A stretch of 64,000 nucleotides of DNA from an uncultured Pseudomonadota bacterium (GTDB lineage Bacteria > Pseudomonadota > Alphaproteobacteria > RF32 > CAG-239), in NCBI GenBank assembly GCA_902799835.1, contig CADCCF010000005.1, positions 1-64,000 on the forward strand. The letters run 5' to 3'. Under the pieces are notes generated by a model. It made no database searches. It saw only the letters and a list, made by a program, of their open reading frames with translations, and was not told the origin of the DNA. Both the position numbers and the translations under genes were made by a program. Below are positions 54,987 through 64,000 of the stretch, piece by piece; position 1 is the stretch's first letter; each line of letters begins with the position of its first letter.

Positions 54987-57900
54987 TTTTTTGCTCCTTA
55001 GGTGATTGTTGCCAAGCCCGCTCTTTAATAGTTTCAAACAAAGCAAAAAGCGCCGGAATAAAAATTATACCTACACCGGTTGCCGCAATCATTCCATAAA
55101 ACACGGTTGTCCCGATTGCATGTTGGCTGGCCGCGCCGGCCCCTTTGACTATAATCATCGGAAAAACACCCAATATAAAAGTCAAGGCTGTCATCAGCAC
55201 CGCACGAAATCTTTCATCAGCTCCTTTTTGGGCTGATTCCAAAATTGAAAATCCTTTTTCACGATAATCTTTGGTGAACTCAACAATCAAAATAGCATTT
55301 TTAGCCGCCAATCCGATTAGCATAACCAATCCAAGTTGGGCGTAGATACTCAAGTCATAACCACTGATTTTTAGCCCGATAAGAGCGCCTAAAATAGCGA
55401 ATACGGTTGAAAACATCACAGCCCAACTCAGCATCCAACTTTCATATAAAGCCGTCAAAAACAGATAACAGAATATAAAAGCTAAGGCGATTAAAATAAA
55501 GACCAAGCCGGAAGCCTCAACTTCTTGCAAGCTCAATCCGGTCCACGCTATTTTATAACTTTTTCCCAAATTTTCTTTGGCTGACTTTTCCACGCTTTCA
55601 ATAGCAGTACCTGATGATATTCGTGGTGCTGCCTGAGCAGTAATTGATGCCGCGGTATATAAGTTGTAGCGGTATAAAATATTGGGTGAAATCAAATTAT
55701 GCGTATCAGTAAAACTTTTTACGCGCACCATGTCGCCACTATCAGATTTGACATACAAATTCATCACATCTTCAAGGCTTTTGCGATAGGGAAAATCTGC
55801 TTGTACTATAACTTTGTTGACTTGTCCTTCCAAAGTGATGTTATTAACATAAGTTGAGCCGAGGTTATTGCCTAAAGCATTGAACAATGCGTTCAAAGGC
55901 ACTTGATGGCTTTCCATTTTAGTTCGATCAATATCCAAATAAATATGGGGAGTATCGGCGCGATAGGTACTGAAAGCATAACCGATTTGAGGAGTTTGAT
56001 TAAGAGTTTGCAAAAATTTTTGTAAGGTTTCATAAAAAGTCATAGCCGTAATATTGCCGTCAATCGCCAAAAGTTCCATTGACAAACCGTTAGATGTACC
56101 TACACCAGGAATTGAAGGTGGTGCAAAAAAATCAATTTGTGCTAAATGATTTTGCCCATATTTTTGCCGTAACAAATTGTTTATATTTTCCATCGACAAT
56201 TTAGAATTTTTACGCTTGTCCCAGTTTTCCAATCCGACCACGCCTAAGGCCACATTTTCTCCGGCCCCTCCCAGCATGGAATATCCGGCCACCGAAATAA
56301 AATATTTTACGCCTTTAATGTCCATTATTTCATCAGCTAAATTTGCTAAAACATCATTGGTTTGATTGATGGTTGCGGTGTTGGACAATTGGGCATTCGC
56401 AAAAATAATTCCCTGATCTTCTTCCGGCAAAAAGGAGGTTGGGGTTAACCAAAAGCCTAAACCGATTAATCCAATTGTCAGCATGATTGTCAGAATAGTC
56501 ATTTTAATTTTACTGGAAAAATAGGTAACGGCTTGCATGTAATGACTGCGGCATCTATCGATAAGATTATCAAATTTTATAAAAAAGGTTGCTTTGTTTT
56601 TTTGGGTATTGCCTGACTTTTGTCGCAAAAATATGGCGCAGAGTGCCGGCGACAGTGTTAAGGCATTGATTGCGGAAAAAGCCACTGACGTAGCTATGGT
56701 AATAGCAAATTGCTGGTATATTTTGCCGGTAATACCGGCCATCAATCCGACCGGAACAAAAATTGACAGCAATACAAAAGTTGTTGCTATGATGGCGCTG
56801 CCGATTTGTTGCATAGCTTTGATAGAAGCACTTTGGGCATCCATATTTTCTTTTTCCATCAAATATTCCACGCGTTCTACCACAATGATTGCATCATCAA
56901 CTACCAAACCGATTGCTAAAATCATTGCAAACAAAGTCAAAATATTGATATCAAAACCCAAAGCGTAAATCACCGCAAAAGTAGCAATCAACGATACCGG
57001 TATGGTAATTAACGGAATCAAAGTTGTGCGCCATTTTTGCAAAAAAACATAAGTTACCAAAACAACCAAACTGAAAGTGATAGCCAATGTTTCAATAATT
57101 CCGGCAATAGATGCCCGCACAAAATCAGTTGAGTCATAAGCTGTTTGCAAGACTATATCATCAGGAAAAGTTTCACTTAAGGTTTTGATTTCTTTTTCAA
57201 CATTTTTCATAATATCCAAAGAGTTGGAATTTGGAGTTTGGCTGAGACTTAAAATAACTGCCGGAGCTTTGTTGTAATGTGCATTCATATTATATGTGTC
57301 AGCACCGATTTCAACTCTTGCCACATCTTTTAATCGTACAACTCCGCCATTTTGGGCGGTGGTAAGAACAATATTTTCAAAGTCACGCACATTATTCAAC
57401 ATTCCTTTAGTCGTCAATGATACAACTATCGGATTTGATTGCGGACTGGGAGCGGCGCCGATTGCTCCCAAAGAGGCTTGGCGATTTTGGCTGGCAATAG
57501 CTTGCACAACATCATTACTGGATAATCCGAGTGCGGCAACTTTTTCCGGATTGAGCCAAATACGCATAGAGTGTTGCGGTCCGTAAATATCAACACTTCC
57601 CATGCCATTAATGCGTAACAGCGGATTTTGAATATTGTCATAAGCGAAATTTGACAGGTAAAGACTGTCATAGGTATTATTAGGTGAGCGTAAAACCAAC
57701 ATCGCCAACATATTTGCCAAACGCGAAGTAATATCCAAACCTTGTTTAATCACTTCTTCCGGCAGTTGAGAATTGACTTGTTGCAATCGGTTTTGCACCT
57801 TTACACGCGCCATATCTGGATCGGTTCCGACATTAAAAGTAATAGTCAGAGTGTAAGATCCGTTATCGGTTGAAGTTGATGACATATAAAGCATATCTTC

Positions 57901-58119
57901 AACTCCGTTAACGGCATTTTCAATCGGAATGGCTACCGTATCAACCAAAACTTGTGCCGAAGCTCCCGGATAAGTCGCTTTGACTACAATTTGTGGGGGA
58001 GTAATGTTGGGATATTGCGATATCGGTAAAACCGCAATCGCCAGCAGTCCCAACAACACCATGATTATAGAAACAACGCCGGCAAAACGAGGGTGATTTA
58101 TAAAAAATTCCGAGAACAT
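54979..58119 (-). CDS. RND multidrug efflux permease (AcrB/MexB type)
   Basis: The 1046-aa inner-membrane proton-driven pump of the HAE1 family. It has 12 transmembrane helices with two large periplasmic loops, the helix-4 proton-relay pair Asp408-Asp409 in [12 protein letters not shown], and the N-terminus R-P-x-F/F-x-x-V-x-x-I-x-x-x-L-G-x-x-A-x-x-x-L-P-x-x-Q-Y-P. Substrates are typically drugs, bile salts and dyes; the sequence does not fix them. It lies between the adaptor (two bases upstream) and outer-membrane gene in one operon. Confidence 0.95.
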   Translation of the reverse strand: MFSEFFINHPRFAGVVSIIMVLLGLLAIAVLPISQYPNITPPQIVVKATYPGASAQVLVDTVAIPIENAVNGVEDMLYMSSTSTDNGSYTLTITFNVGTDPDMARVKVQNRLQQVNSQLPEEVIKQGLDITSRLANMLAMLVLRSPNNTYDSLYLSNFAYDNIQNPLLRINGMGSVDIYGPQHSMRIWLNPEKVAALGLSSNDVVQAIASQNRQASLGAIGAAPSPQSNPIVVSLTTKGMLNNVRDFENIVLTTAQNGGVVRLKDVARVEIGADTYNMNAHYNKAPAVILSLSQTPNSNSLDIMKNVEKEIKTLSETFPDDIVLQTAYDSTDFVRASIAGIIETLAITFSLVVLVTYVFLQKWRTTLIPLITIPVSLIATFAVIYALGFDINILTLFAMILAIGLVVDDAIIVVERVEYLMEKENMDAQSASIKAMQQIGSAIIATTFVLLSIFVPVGLMAGITGKIYQQFAITIATSVAFSAINALTLSPALCAIFLRQKSGNTQKNKATFFIKFDNLIDRCRSHYMQAVTYFSSKIKMTILTIMLTIGLIGLGFWLTPTSFLPEEDQGIIFANAQLSNTATINQTNDVLANLADEIMDIKGVKYFISVAGYSMLGGAGENVALGVVGLENWDKRKNSKLSMENINNLLRQKYGQNHLAQIDFFAPPSIPGVGTSNGLSMELLAIDGNITAMTFYETLQKFLQTLNQTPQIGYAFSTYRADTPHIYLDIDRTKMESHQVPLNALFNALGNNLGSTYVNNITLEGQVNKVIVQADFPYRKSLEDVMNLYVKSDSGDMVRVKSFTDTHNLISPNILYRYNLYTAASITAQAAPRISSGTAIESVEKSAKENLGKSYKIAWTGLSLQEVEASGLVFILIALAFIFCYLFLTALYESWMLSWAVMFSTVFAILGALIGLKISGYDLSIYAQLGLVMLIGLAAKNAILIVEFTKDYREKGFSILESAQKGADERFRAVLMTALTFILGVFPMIIVKGAGAASQHAIGTTVFYGMIAATGVGIIFIPALFALFETIKERAWQQSPKEQKND

Positions 58120-58121
58120 TT

Positions 58122-59234
58122 TTATTTTCCACCTGCTTTATTTATATTGACTTTAATTTTGGTATTTGGTGCAATCTTATCAACCTTATCAACCACCAAA
58201 TACTCGTTGTTTTCAAACTTATTGCTGACGGCATAAGAATTATCGATAATTCCTTCTACTTGCAGCTTAATTTGTTTCAAATGATTATCCTTGATAACAT
58301 AAGCCCAAATGCCGTCATCTTTTATTTGTGCGTAGTTTTGCCTTATAAGAGAAGCATCTTTCAATTTTTTGATAATAAAAACATCAACATAAGAATTGGC
58401 CAAAAGTTTTTTCTCAGGATTGGCAAAATCAGCATACAGACTTATCGAATTAGTTGATTTGTTGACCTGATTGTCGCTGTATTGAAAATGCCCCGGTTGC
58501 TCGTACAAACGCCCGTCGGACAAACGCAATATGATGTTTTCTTCATCCAAAGTGTTTCTGTCCAGTTGCATAAAATCTTTATCCGGCATGGCAAAAACCA
58601 CCCTTATCGGGTCGAATTGTACAATGCTGAACAGTTTAGAATTCGGAGTTATATAGTTGCCTTTAGTCAAATCAATATTGCCAACAACACCGGCAATCGG
58701 TGCTTGTACAATAGTATAGTCATAGGCAATTTTGGCTTTTTGCTCCAAAGCTTTGGCTTGTTCCAATGCCGCCTGTGCTGCCAAGTATGATGCTTTGGCA
58801 TTGTCAAGCTCCGAAGCTGATACTGCTTGCCGACCAGCTTTTTTCAGGCGTTTGTAATAGCTTGCGGCATTGTTATAATCAGCTTGTGCCTTAATAGATG
58901 CGGCTTTGGCAGATTCCAATTCGGCTTTGTATTCTCTTTGGTCAATCAGTACTAAATTATCGCCAACTTTGACCTCGTCACCACCTTCTACCATCACATC
59001 ATCAATATATCCGGCAACATTTGCCGCCATATCGGCACTTTGAATTGGGGTTACATAACCGACATATTGTTTTTCAATTTTGACATCTTGATGAGGAATG
59101 GCGATTGCATTTATACTCTGTGTGTGAGCAATTTCCGGCAAGGCAGAGTCAGCTCTGATGCTGTTAAACAGTATATAATATACTATTATCACCGCAGCTG
59201 CAGCAAAGTAGCGATATCTGAATAAATTATTCAT
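58122..59234 (-). CDS. RND periplasmic adaptor (AcrA/MexA type)
   Basis: The 370-aa membrane-fusion protein bridging the pump and the outer-membrane channel. It has an N-terminal anchor (about 5-28), a lipoyl/barrel-sandwich region ([19 protein letters not shown]), an alpha hairpin of Ala/Lys/Gln coiled coil (about 100-170), and a C-terminal beta-barrel. There is no lipobox cysteine, so it is held by the uncleaved helix. The start is ATG 59234 after GAGG. It is the first gene of the operon; no regulator gene is adjacent. Confidence 0.92.
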   Translation of the reverse strand: MNNLFRYRYFAAAAVIIVYYILFNSIRADSALPEIAHTQSINAIAIPHQDVKIEKQYVGYVTPIQSADMAANVAGYIDDVMVEGGDEVKVGDNLVLIDQREYKAELESAKAASIKAQADYNNAASYYKRLKKAGRQAVSASELDNAKASYLAAQAALEQAKALEQKAKIAYDYTIVQAPIAGVVGNIDLTKGNYITPNSKLFSIVQFDPIRVVFAMPDKDFMQLDRNTLDEENIILRLSDGRLYEQPGHFQYSDNQVNKSTNSISLYADFANPEKKLLANSYVDVFIIKKLKDASLIRQNYAQIKDDGIWAYVIKDNHLKQIKLQVEGIIDNSYAVSNKFENNEYLVVDKVDKIAPNTKIKVNINKAGGK

Positions 59235-59425
59235 TTTTTTAACCTCAAAATACTTATCCATTTGGCATATAAATAAACTCTTGTCGCTTTTATCCAACCT
59301 ATACCAAATGTTTTATTGGGAAGATTTTTGTGTAATTATGCTTAAAATTATTAAAAATCAATAAGATGATGAAAGGTAATATTTTACCGTTAAATAATTT
59401 ATTGAAAAAACATCAAAAAAATATA

Positions 59426-59453
59426 TTGACAAATAAAAATAATTCTCTATAAC
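59426..59453 (+). promoter_or_regulatory. rplM-rpsI promoter
   Basis: A perfect TTGACA (59426-59431) and TATAAC (59448-59453) are 16 bases apart. The predicted start near 59460 leaves a 35-nt leader with GAGAGAG before the rplM ATG. The rest of the 261-base divergent gap to the efflux operon holds a CATTTGG/CCAAATG inverted repeat (59259-59265 and 59304-59310) and no gene. Confidence 0.7.
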
Positions 59454-59495
59454 TACAACCGAGCGTTAATTTATAACATTAGAGAGAGACAAATA

Positions 59496-59960
59496 ATGAA
59501 CACTTATGCAACCAAACCCTCAGACATTGAGAGAAAATGGTATGTAGTAGATGCCGAAGGTGTTGTATTGGGCCGTCTTTCTGCCGAAATCGCCAAGATT
59601 TTGCGCGGCAAGCACAAACCGAACTTTGTTCCCAATATTGACTGCGGCGACTATGTAGTAGTTATCAATGCTGACAAAGTAAAATTGACCGGCAACAAAT
59701 TGTCGGCTAAAAAGTATTTCCGTCACACCGGTTGGGCCGGCGGTATCAAAGAAACTACCGCTGAAAAATTGCTCAACGGTCGTTTTCCGGAAAGAGTTAT
59801 CATCAAAGCTGTTGAGCGCATGATTTCTCGCAACCCGATGGGTCGTCAACAGATGAGCAAATTAAAAGTATATGCCGGATCAAATCATCCGCATACTGCT
59901 CAAAACCCTGTTGCTTTGGATATTGCAGCTCAAAACCCCAAGAATAAGAGGAGCAACTAA
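59496..59960 (+). CDS. rplM: 50S ribosomal protein L13
   Basis: L13, an early-assembly protein of the large subunit. The 154-aa product shows [27 protein letters not shown], K-x-Y-x-x-H-T-G and R-M-x-x-R-N-P-M-G, all diagnostic. Length is slightly longer than E. coli L13 (142 aa) at the C-terminus, as in other alphaproteobacteria. The rpsI gene begins two bases after its stop. Confidence 0.97.
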   Translation: MNTYATKPSDIERKWYVVDAEGVVLGRLSAEIAKILRGKHKPNFVPNIDCGDYVVVINADKVKLTGNKLSAKKYFRHTGWAGGIKETTAEKLLNGRFPERVIIKAVERMISRNPMGRQQMSKLKVYAGSNHPHTAQNPVALDIAAQNPKNKRSN

Positions 59961-59962
59961 TA

Positions 59963-60451
59963 ATGGCTGAGAAATTAGAATCTTTAAAAGACCTGAAAAA
60001 AGCTGCCAAGACTGTTGAAGCTTCATCAGAAGAAACAACTGTTCGCAAAGCTAAAAAAGATAAACAAGGTCGTTCTTATGCTACCGGTCGTCGCAAGGAT
60101 GCCGTTGCTCGTGTTTGGATTAAAGCTGGTAAAGGCAACATCACCATCAATGACAAGTCAATTGATCAGTACTTTGCTCGTCCGGTTTTGAAAATGATTA
60201 TCAATCAACCTTTTGAAGTTGCTAATCGTGCCGGTGAATTTGATGTAATCTGCACAGTAAAAGGCGGTGGTTTGTCTGGTCAGGCCGGTGCTATCAAACA
60301 CGGTATTTCACGCGCTTTGAATGCTTATGAGCCTGAATTGCGTGATTGCTTGAAGAAGGCAGGTTTCTTGACACGTGATGATCGTGCAGTTGAACGTAAG
60401 AAATATGGTAAAGCAAAAGCTCGCCGTTCTTACCAGTTCTCAAAACGTTAA
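59963..60451 (+). CDS. rpsI: 30S ribosomal protein S9
   Basis: S9 contacts P-site tRNA through its C-terminal tail. The 162-aa protein has a roughly 30-residue charged N-terminal extension, then [33 protein letters not shown], and the closing [17 protein letters not shown] that is identical in pattern across bacteria. The operon rplM-rpsI is universal. A terminator follows at 60481. Confidence 0.97.
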   Translation: MAEKLESLKDLKKAAKTVEASSEETTVRKAKKDKQGRSYATGRRKDAVARVWIKAGKGNITINDKSIDQYFARPVLKMIINQPFEVANRAGEFDVICTVKGGGLSGQAGAIKHGISRALNAYEPELRDCLKKAGFLTRDDRAVERKKYGKAKARRSYQFSKR

Positions 60452-60480
60452 TCAGACGATACGAAAAATCGTTTTATTTC

Positions 60481-60514
60481 AATGGGTTGTGTATTTTCAC
60501 AGCCCATTTTTTTG
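60481..60514 (+). terminator. rplM-rpsI terminator
   Basis: An 11-bp stem (60481-60491 with 60498-60508, one wobble) and a seven-base T run, 30 bases past the rpsI stop. It marks the last clearly native feature before the putative inserted element. Confidence 0.85.
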
Positions 60515-60515
60515 T

Positions 60516-60585
60516 TTCACATAATATTCACATAACCCTTGACAATTCTAATTTACTAATTTACCATTTTCACATAATCTTCACA
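60516..60585 (+). repeat. 17-base direct repeats flanking a promoter
   Basis: TTCACATAAT[A/C]TTCACA occurs at 60516-60532 and 60569-60585, 16 of 17 bases identical, 53 bases apart (about five helical turns). Between them is TTGACA at 60539-60544 with a weak TACCAT at 60562. Each copy itself contains two TTCACA half-sites 11 bases apart. They could be arm-type sites of the recombinase encoded just downstream or operators for its expression. Confidence 0.6.
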
Positions 60586-60591
60586 GTTTTT

Positions 60592-61998
60592 ATGGTAAAA
60601 ATGGGTAATTTTTATAGCGAAACATACACCTATCGTGATGGGCGAATTCTGCTTTATAAGCGTCCAAACTCCAAAAACTTTCAATGCCGTTTACGTGTTG
60701 AAGGCATAAAAGGTTATATCATCCTGTCTTGCCAAACGCCAAATCTCGGCAAAGCCTTAAAATTTGCCGAAGATACTTATGATAATATGCGTTTCAAGAA
60801 AATAAATAACCTACCCCTAAAGACCAAGACCTTCCGGCAAATATACAATGAATGGTTCAGCCGAGCCGAAAAGTCAGAATATCGCAAGGATTTTTATACC
60901 AGCCGTGCCAGGCTCTACTTTTTCCCTTATTTTGGTGATTATAACATTGAAGAGATTACAGAAAGCATCATTGATGATTATTGGGTTTGGCGTAAGAATT
61001 ACTACAAGAATAATCCAGAAAAATATAACCGAAATGCCGCTATGGTGCCATCAGCTCTGTCATTAAGGATGGAAAAGACCGCTATCAAAGAGATTTTGGA
61101 GTATGCCCAATGCCGTGGTTACATTCGGACTGTCCCTGCCATCAGATTTAAGCCGCGCTGCAAACCCGAACGCCGAGAAACATTTACCCCGAGCGAATAT
61201 CGCCGCTTGGTTGCCGGTTTAGCGATGAGTGCTCAAAGAAACGCCAAGAAGAATGATATCTATCAGCGCAAAATGCTTTACAACTTGGTGGTTTTCTTGG
61301 CTAACACCGGAATTCGTCCCAATGAGTTTTATAAAATCAAGTGGCAAGACATTTCCGTGCATATCCAAGGCAAGATTAAGATTTTATATATTTCAATCTC
61401 CGAGGACAATAAAACCGGCAAAAGAACGGTTGTGAGCTTGCCCGAAGCCTATTCTTGCTATGAAAATGTTAAAAGCTTCTCACTTTTCACCAAGCCAACC
61501 GATTACTTCTTCACTAATTATGACGGAAGTTGGGTCAAAAATATCAGCAAAAGCTACGTAACAGCCGCCCGCATGCTAAAGTTATATATGAGCAGCGACG
61601 GCAAACCGAGACCGCTGTACTCTTTGCGCCACTATTATGCCACCCAGAGGTTAATGGATGGCGTGCAGGTGTTTGACTTGGCTAGAAATATGGGAACATC
61701 GGTCAAACAAATAGAACAGCACTACGGACACGTGCTTTCTACGCAAAAATCGGAAGAACTCATTCAAGGCGCATCAAAATCCAACTACCAGCAACGTGAA
61801 GAGCTGGAAGACTTGCTGGGCGTCAACATAACGCCGGAACACGACAGTTTTGTCTTGGGCGAACCCGAAGATCCACAGGAAGAGGAAGATCCGACCGCTA
61901 AAATCTATGAACAGCTAGATAAATTAGCCCGAACCCCCGCCGGCAAAAAGAAATTGCAAGAATTTATGCTCACCATGCTGAAAAATATAGGAAAGTAA
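60592..61998 (+). CDS. Tyrosine-family site-specific recombinase (integrase)
   Basis: A 468-aa phage/ICE-type integrase. N-terminal AP2-like/arm-binding and core-binding (SAM-like) regions precede a C-terminal catalytic domain. Catalytic Arg242 (T-G-I-R-P-N-E-F), Arg346-His347 (S-L-R-H-Y-Y-A-T) and nucleophile Tyr378 (E-Q-H-Y-G-H-V) are visible. The box II His usually three residues before the second Arg is a Tyr, and the box III His/Trp is a Thr in M-G-T-S-V, variants seen in some integrases. The start is ATG 60592 or 60601; there is no clear ribosome site. The longer frame from 60487 overlaps the rpsI terminator. It suggests an integrated element starting beside rpsI. Confidence 0.88.
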   Translation: MVKMGNFYSETYTYRDGRILLYKRPNSKNFQCRLRVEGIKGYIILSCQTPNLGKALKFAEDTYDNMRFKKINNLPLKTKTFRQIYNEWFSRAEKSEYRKDFYTSRARLYFFPYFGDYNIEEITESIIDDYWVWRKNYYKNNPEKYNRNAAMVPSALSLRMEKTAIKEILEYAQCRGYIRTVPAIRFKPRCKPERRETFTPSEYRRLVAGLAMSAQRNAKKNDIYQRKMLYNLVVFLANTGIRPNEFYKIKWQDISVHIQGKIKILYISISEDNKTGKRTVVSLPEAYSCYENVKSFSLFTKPTDYFFTNYDGSWVKNISKSYVTAARMLKLYMSSDGKPRPLYSLRHYYATQRLMDGVQVFDLARNMGTSVKQIEQHYGHVLSTQKSEELIQGASKSNYQQREELEDLLGVNITPEHDSFVLGEPEDPQEEEDPTAKIYEQLDKLARTPAGKKKLQEFMLTMLKNIGK

Positions 61999-62041
61999 GC
62001 AGAAGGCAAAAAAAATACTGAATTGGCAGAGAAAATACAAA

Positions 62042-62071
62042 TTTAGCCCTCTAAAGAATAAGAGGGCTAAA
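62042..62071. repeat. 11-bp inverted repeat after the integrase
   Basis: TTAGCCCTCT pairs with AGAGGGCTAA around an 8-base loop (62043-62052 with 62061-62070, extendable by one base each side). Plus-strand T runs are absent, so it is a weak terminator; on the minus strand it is followed by AAATTTG. It could be a transcription end for the integrase or part of a recombination site. Confidence 0.55.
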
Positions 62072-62178
62072 AAGATGTGCATAACAAGTTTACTTTTAAT
62101 ATTTTTGCTTGACTTTTTTGTAAAAAACCTCTCTATTTATATTGCTTGATATTAATTTTATAAAAGAAAGGATTAACA

Positions 62179-62793
62179 ATGACAATAAAACCAAGCGAAT
62201 TTAATAAAAGTCTTGATGAACATCTCATTGAGAAAGTAGCACATATTTTATATAATGCAAGAGTAAAATGCCTAAATGGATATGAACCAGAAAATGGTGA
62301 TACCCCATGGTCAAATGGTGTACGGTCAAGAGAATGGTGCAGAAAAGCTATTCGTGATGCTGTTGAAGAATATCAATTTTTAGACATTATAAAGGATAAG
62401 GGGCAAACTTTTATATTTTCAATAAATGGTGTTCCTATTAAGTTTTATAAAGATAATACTAAAAAACCCAGTTCAAAATTATTTAAATATCAAGAAATTG
62501 AGCAAAAACAGTATGATTTGTTTCCGTTTGATGGAGTGGGGAATCCTAAAGATATTTTATGGAGATTTGTTATTGAAACAGATATAACTCTTGATATTTC
62601 AAAAATTTCTTTTATAGGTTTAGGCAAGAAAAGTAAAAAAATTGAGTGTTTATATGATGTTGAAACTAGAGACAAAGATGTAAGAATTATAACACCTTTG
62701 GCAACGAGCGTTGATTCTGATGAGAAAGAGTTAGAAGAGATAGCAATTTCATATAAAACATTTGAAAATGAAAAGAAAAAGGTAAATGGCTGA
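62179..62793 (+). CDS. Unrecognised partner of the HTH-ImmA gene, 204 aa
   Basis: No family recognised. The AT-rich gene (visibly richer in A/T than the core genes) encodes a soluble protein: residues 10-75 contain aromatic and charged helices (W-S-N-G-V-R-S-R-E-W-C-R-K-A-I-R-D), the middle has beta-like stretches (F-I-F-S-I-N-G-V-P-I-K-F-Y, I-L-W-R-F-V-I-E-T-D-I-T-L-D-I-S-K-I-S-F-I), and the end is acidic. No signal peptide or membrane helix. An AAAGGA site precedes the ATG. The downstream HTH-ImmA gene starts inside its last codons (eight-base overlap), so the two are translated together and may be a toxin-antitoxin, immunity or element-regulatory pair. Confidence 0.72.
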   Translation: MTIKPSEFNKSLDEHLIEKVAHILYNARVKCLNGYEPENGDTPWSNGVRSREWCRKAIRDAVEEYQFLDIIKDKGQTFIFSINGVPIKFYKDNTKKPSSKLFKYQEIEQKQYDLFPFDGVGNPKDILWRFVIETDITLDISKISFIGLGKKSKKIECLYDVETRDKDVRIITPLATSVDSDEKELEEIAISYKTFENEKKKVNG

Positions 62794-63886
62794 TTTTTAT
62801 AAGGAAAAACTTGTCCAAGCGCGTCTTTTCTGGGGAATGTCCCTTCAAGATGTTGGTGAGAAACTTGGGGTAAGCAAACAATATATACAACAAATTGAGA
62901 ACGGAGCAAAAGTACCAAACGAGCTGTTTATAGGAGCTTTAGCTGAAGTTTTGAATGTTTATCCCAATTTTTTTGAAACGCCCGTAACAAATGTAATGTT
63001 GGAATCCCAATGCCATTTTAGAAAGGCTAAAACAACACCTATTTCAATAAAAGAGCGTGCTTTACAACAAAGCAGTTTATTTGAAGATTTAGTTGATTTT
63101 GTAGATGACGAACTAGCTCTTCCTGCTGTTAATTTTAACGAAGCAATGCCTATTGATAATGAACATATAGAACAAGCAGCAGAAGATTGTCGCAAAAATT
63201 GGAATATAGGACTAGATTGTCCTGTACAAAATGTAGCACACTATGTAGAAAAAGCTGGTGCTGTTATTACTATGTTTAATGATATTTCAGAAAAGATTGA
63301 TGCTTTTTCAGTAAACAAAAGAAGACCAATAATAATAAGAAATCAGCCTAAAAATACGGCATGTAGATTCCGTTTTGATATAGCGCACGAATGTGGACAT
63401 TTGGTTTTGCATAATGGTGTTACAACAGGCGATACAGAAACCGAAACTCAAGCAAATAGATTTGCAAATGCATTTTTGCTCCCAAGAGGTGCTTTTTTGA
63501 GGGAATTCGGACCTTCATTCACAAGTTACCGTATAAATTGGCGTACTTTAGTTTCTCTGAAAAGAAAATGGAAAGTATCTTTGAGTGCAATAATTCGCAG
63601 AGCTTATGATTTAGGTATAATAGATGCTGTCAAATATAGAAGTGCGTACATTTATATGAATAATAAGGGATATATGAAAAAGGAACCCTTAGATGATGAT
63701 ATTCCGATGGAACAGCCATTTGTTATGAATAAAGCTCTATCTATGCTAGAAAAAAATGGACAGCTTGAATATTACTTAAGAAACAAAAAAGGAATTAAAG
63801 CGAAGTTTCTTGAAAAACTATGTGGATACAAACTGTGCTATTCTGATAATAATGTTGTTAGTATAGATAGTTATAGATTCAGATGA
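62786..63886 (+). CDS. Fused HTH regulator and ImmA/IrrE metallopeptidase
   Basis: A 366-aa protein with an N-terminal XRE-type helix-turn-helix (about residues 7-62; S-L-Q-D-V-G-E-K-L-G-V-S-K-Q-Y-I-Q-Q-I-E-N-G) and a C-terminal ImmA/IrrE (COG2856) zinc protease domain with H201-E202-C-G-H205 and a downstream acidic E-T-E-T-Q-A-N-R-F-A-N-A-F-L-L-P. Such enzymes cleave repressors in mobile elements (ImmA) or stress regulons (IrrE); fused HTH-ImmA proteins are often element regulators or antitoxins. The last 80 residues are an extension with a Cys pair. It overlaps the preceding gene by eight bases. The window ends 114 bases downstream. Confidence 0.85.
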   Translation: MADFYKEKLVQARLFWGMSLQDVGEKLGVSKQYIQQIENGAKVPNELFIGALAEVLNVYPNFFETPVTNVMLESQCHFRKAKTTPISIKERALQQSSLFEDLVDFVDDELALPAVNFNEAMPIDNEHIEQAAEDCRKNWNIGLDCPVQNVAHYVEKAGAVITMFNDISEKIDAFSVNKRRPIIIRNQPKNTACRFRFDIAHECGHLVLHNGVTTGDTETETQANRFANAFLLPRGAFLREFGPSFTSYRINWRTLVSLKRKWKVSLSAIIRRAYDLGIIDAVKYRSAYIYMNNKGYMKKEPLDDDIPMEQPFVMNKALSMLEKNGQLEYYLRNKKGIKAKFLEKLCGYKLCYSDNNVVSIDSYRFR

Positions 63887-63965
63887 AAAGAAAGCTCCTG
63901 CAATCATTGATTGACTTGATAGTATCGCCAATGTTGTTAAATCTATTAAGGGTAATTAACTCACA

Positions 63966-63990
63966 TTCTTTGCAAAAATTTTGCAAAGAA
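63966..63990. repeat. 25-base perfect palindrome
   Basis: TTCTTTGCAAAA at 63966-63977 and TTTTGCAAAGAA at 63979-63990 are exact reverse complements around a single A. It lies 80 bases past the HTH-ImmA stop. It may be a terminator stem without a T run, an operator of the HTH protein, or part of a mobile-element end. The 63887-64000 gap otherwise shows no gene. Confidence 0.6.
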
Positions 63991-64000
63991 CGTCAATTAA

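Noticed and set aside
56594..56968. Plus-strand open frame of 124 aa inside the RND permease gene
   Set aside because: Antisense to a fully conserved AcrB-type gene; no ribosome site.
59259..59310. CATTTGG/CCAAATG inverted repeat as repressor operator for the efflux operon
   Set aside because: Half-sites are 38 bases apart, too far for a simple dimer operator, and no regulator gene is adjacent; kept only as a note.

Overview
The window looks like chromosomal DNA of an AT-rich (under about 40% GC by eye), compact-genome alphaproteobacterium. The evidence is a FlaF-type flagellar regulator, an FzlA-like GST-fold division protein, a CarD-family regulator, a Tim44-domain protein beside mltA and an Smr gene with secB divergent, and an MraZ-operated dcw cluster. 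A gut-type uncultured lineage is my guess, not something the sequence proves. Genes are tightly packed, with 1-20 base overlaps and several convergent overlaps.

Layout. 1-180 holds two terminator-like hairpins from a gene to the left. 180-701 is an unrecognised gene with a strong promoter. 828-4383 (minus) is a shortened dcw cluster: mraZ, rsmH, ftsL, ftsI. 4692-9864 runs plus: RNase P RNA, lpxC, bamD, recN, gltX. 9978-13497 holds a large low-complexity membrane protein, an unknown gene and a Skp/OmpH-like protein. 13611-17057 is secB divergent from a Tim44-like gene, mltA, a small membrane protein and an Smr gene. A possible structured RNA and a ferritin-like gene follow. 18041-22691 carries rpe, a PhoB-type regulator, tgt, a LOG-family gene and an SpmA/SpmB-like membrane protein. 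23428-25042 (minus) encodes two envelope proteins with FlgT/LpoB-like features. 25710-28519 is murF-nrdR-nusB-def. 29330-35340 (minus) is a fliN-like gene, an acyltransferase, waaA, lpxK, then infC (apparent AUA start) and ligA. 35565-46471 contains lon, DJ-1/antiporter, a U32 protease-family gene, a lone PilT-like ATPase, an S66 carboxypeptidase and rnhB. 47232-51410 has carD, a cysteine-rich secreted protein, a metallophosphoesterase, tRNA-Leu and flaF. 51511-59234 has a solute-binding protein, fzlA, a lipoprotein and a complete RND efflux operon. 59496-60451 is rplM-rpsI.

From 60516 to the end the character changes: a tyrosine recombinase preceded by 17-base direct repeats, then an AT-rich two-gene unit (unknown protein plus an HTH-ImmA/IrrE metallopeptidase). 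This looks like the edge of an integrated element and is the most plausible accessory system here.

Functionally the core genes serve envelope building and division: lipid A/Kdo synthesis (lpxC, lpxK, waaA), peptidoglycan (ftsI, murF, mltA, S66), outer-membrane assembly (bamD, skp-like, secB) and division (ftsL, mraZ, fzlA). Scattered flagellar-family genes (fliN-like, flaF, FlgT/LpoB-like) suggest a flagellum encoded elsewhere. The least explained items are the cysteine-rich protein at 47907, the repeat-bearing membrane protein at 9978, the lone ATPase at 43347 and the two-gene unit at 62179-63886. All family calls come from reading the translated sequences; no database search was run.
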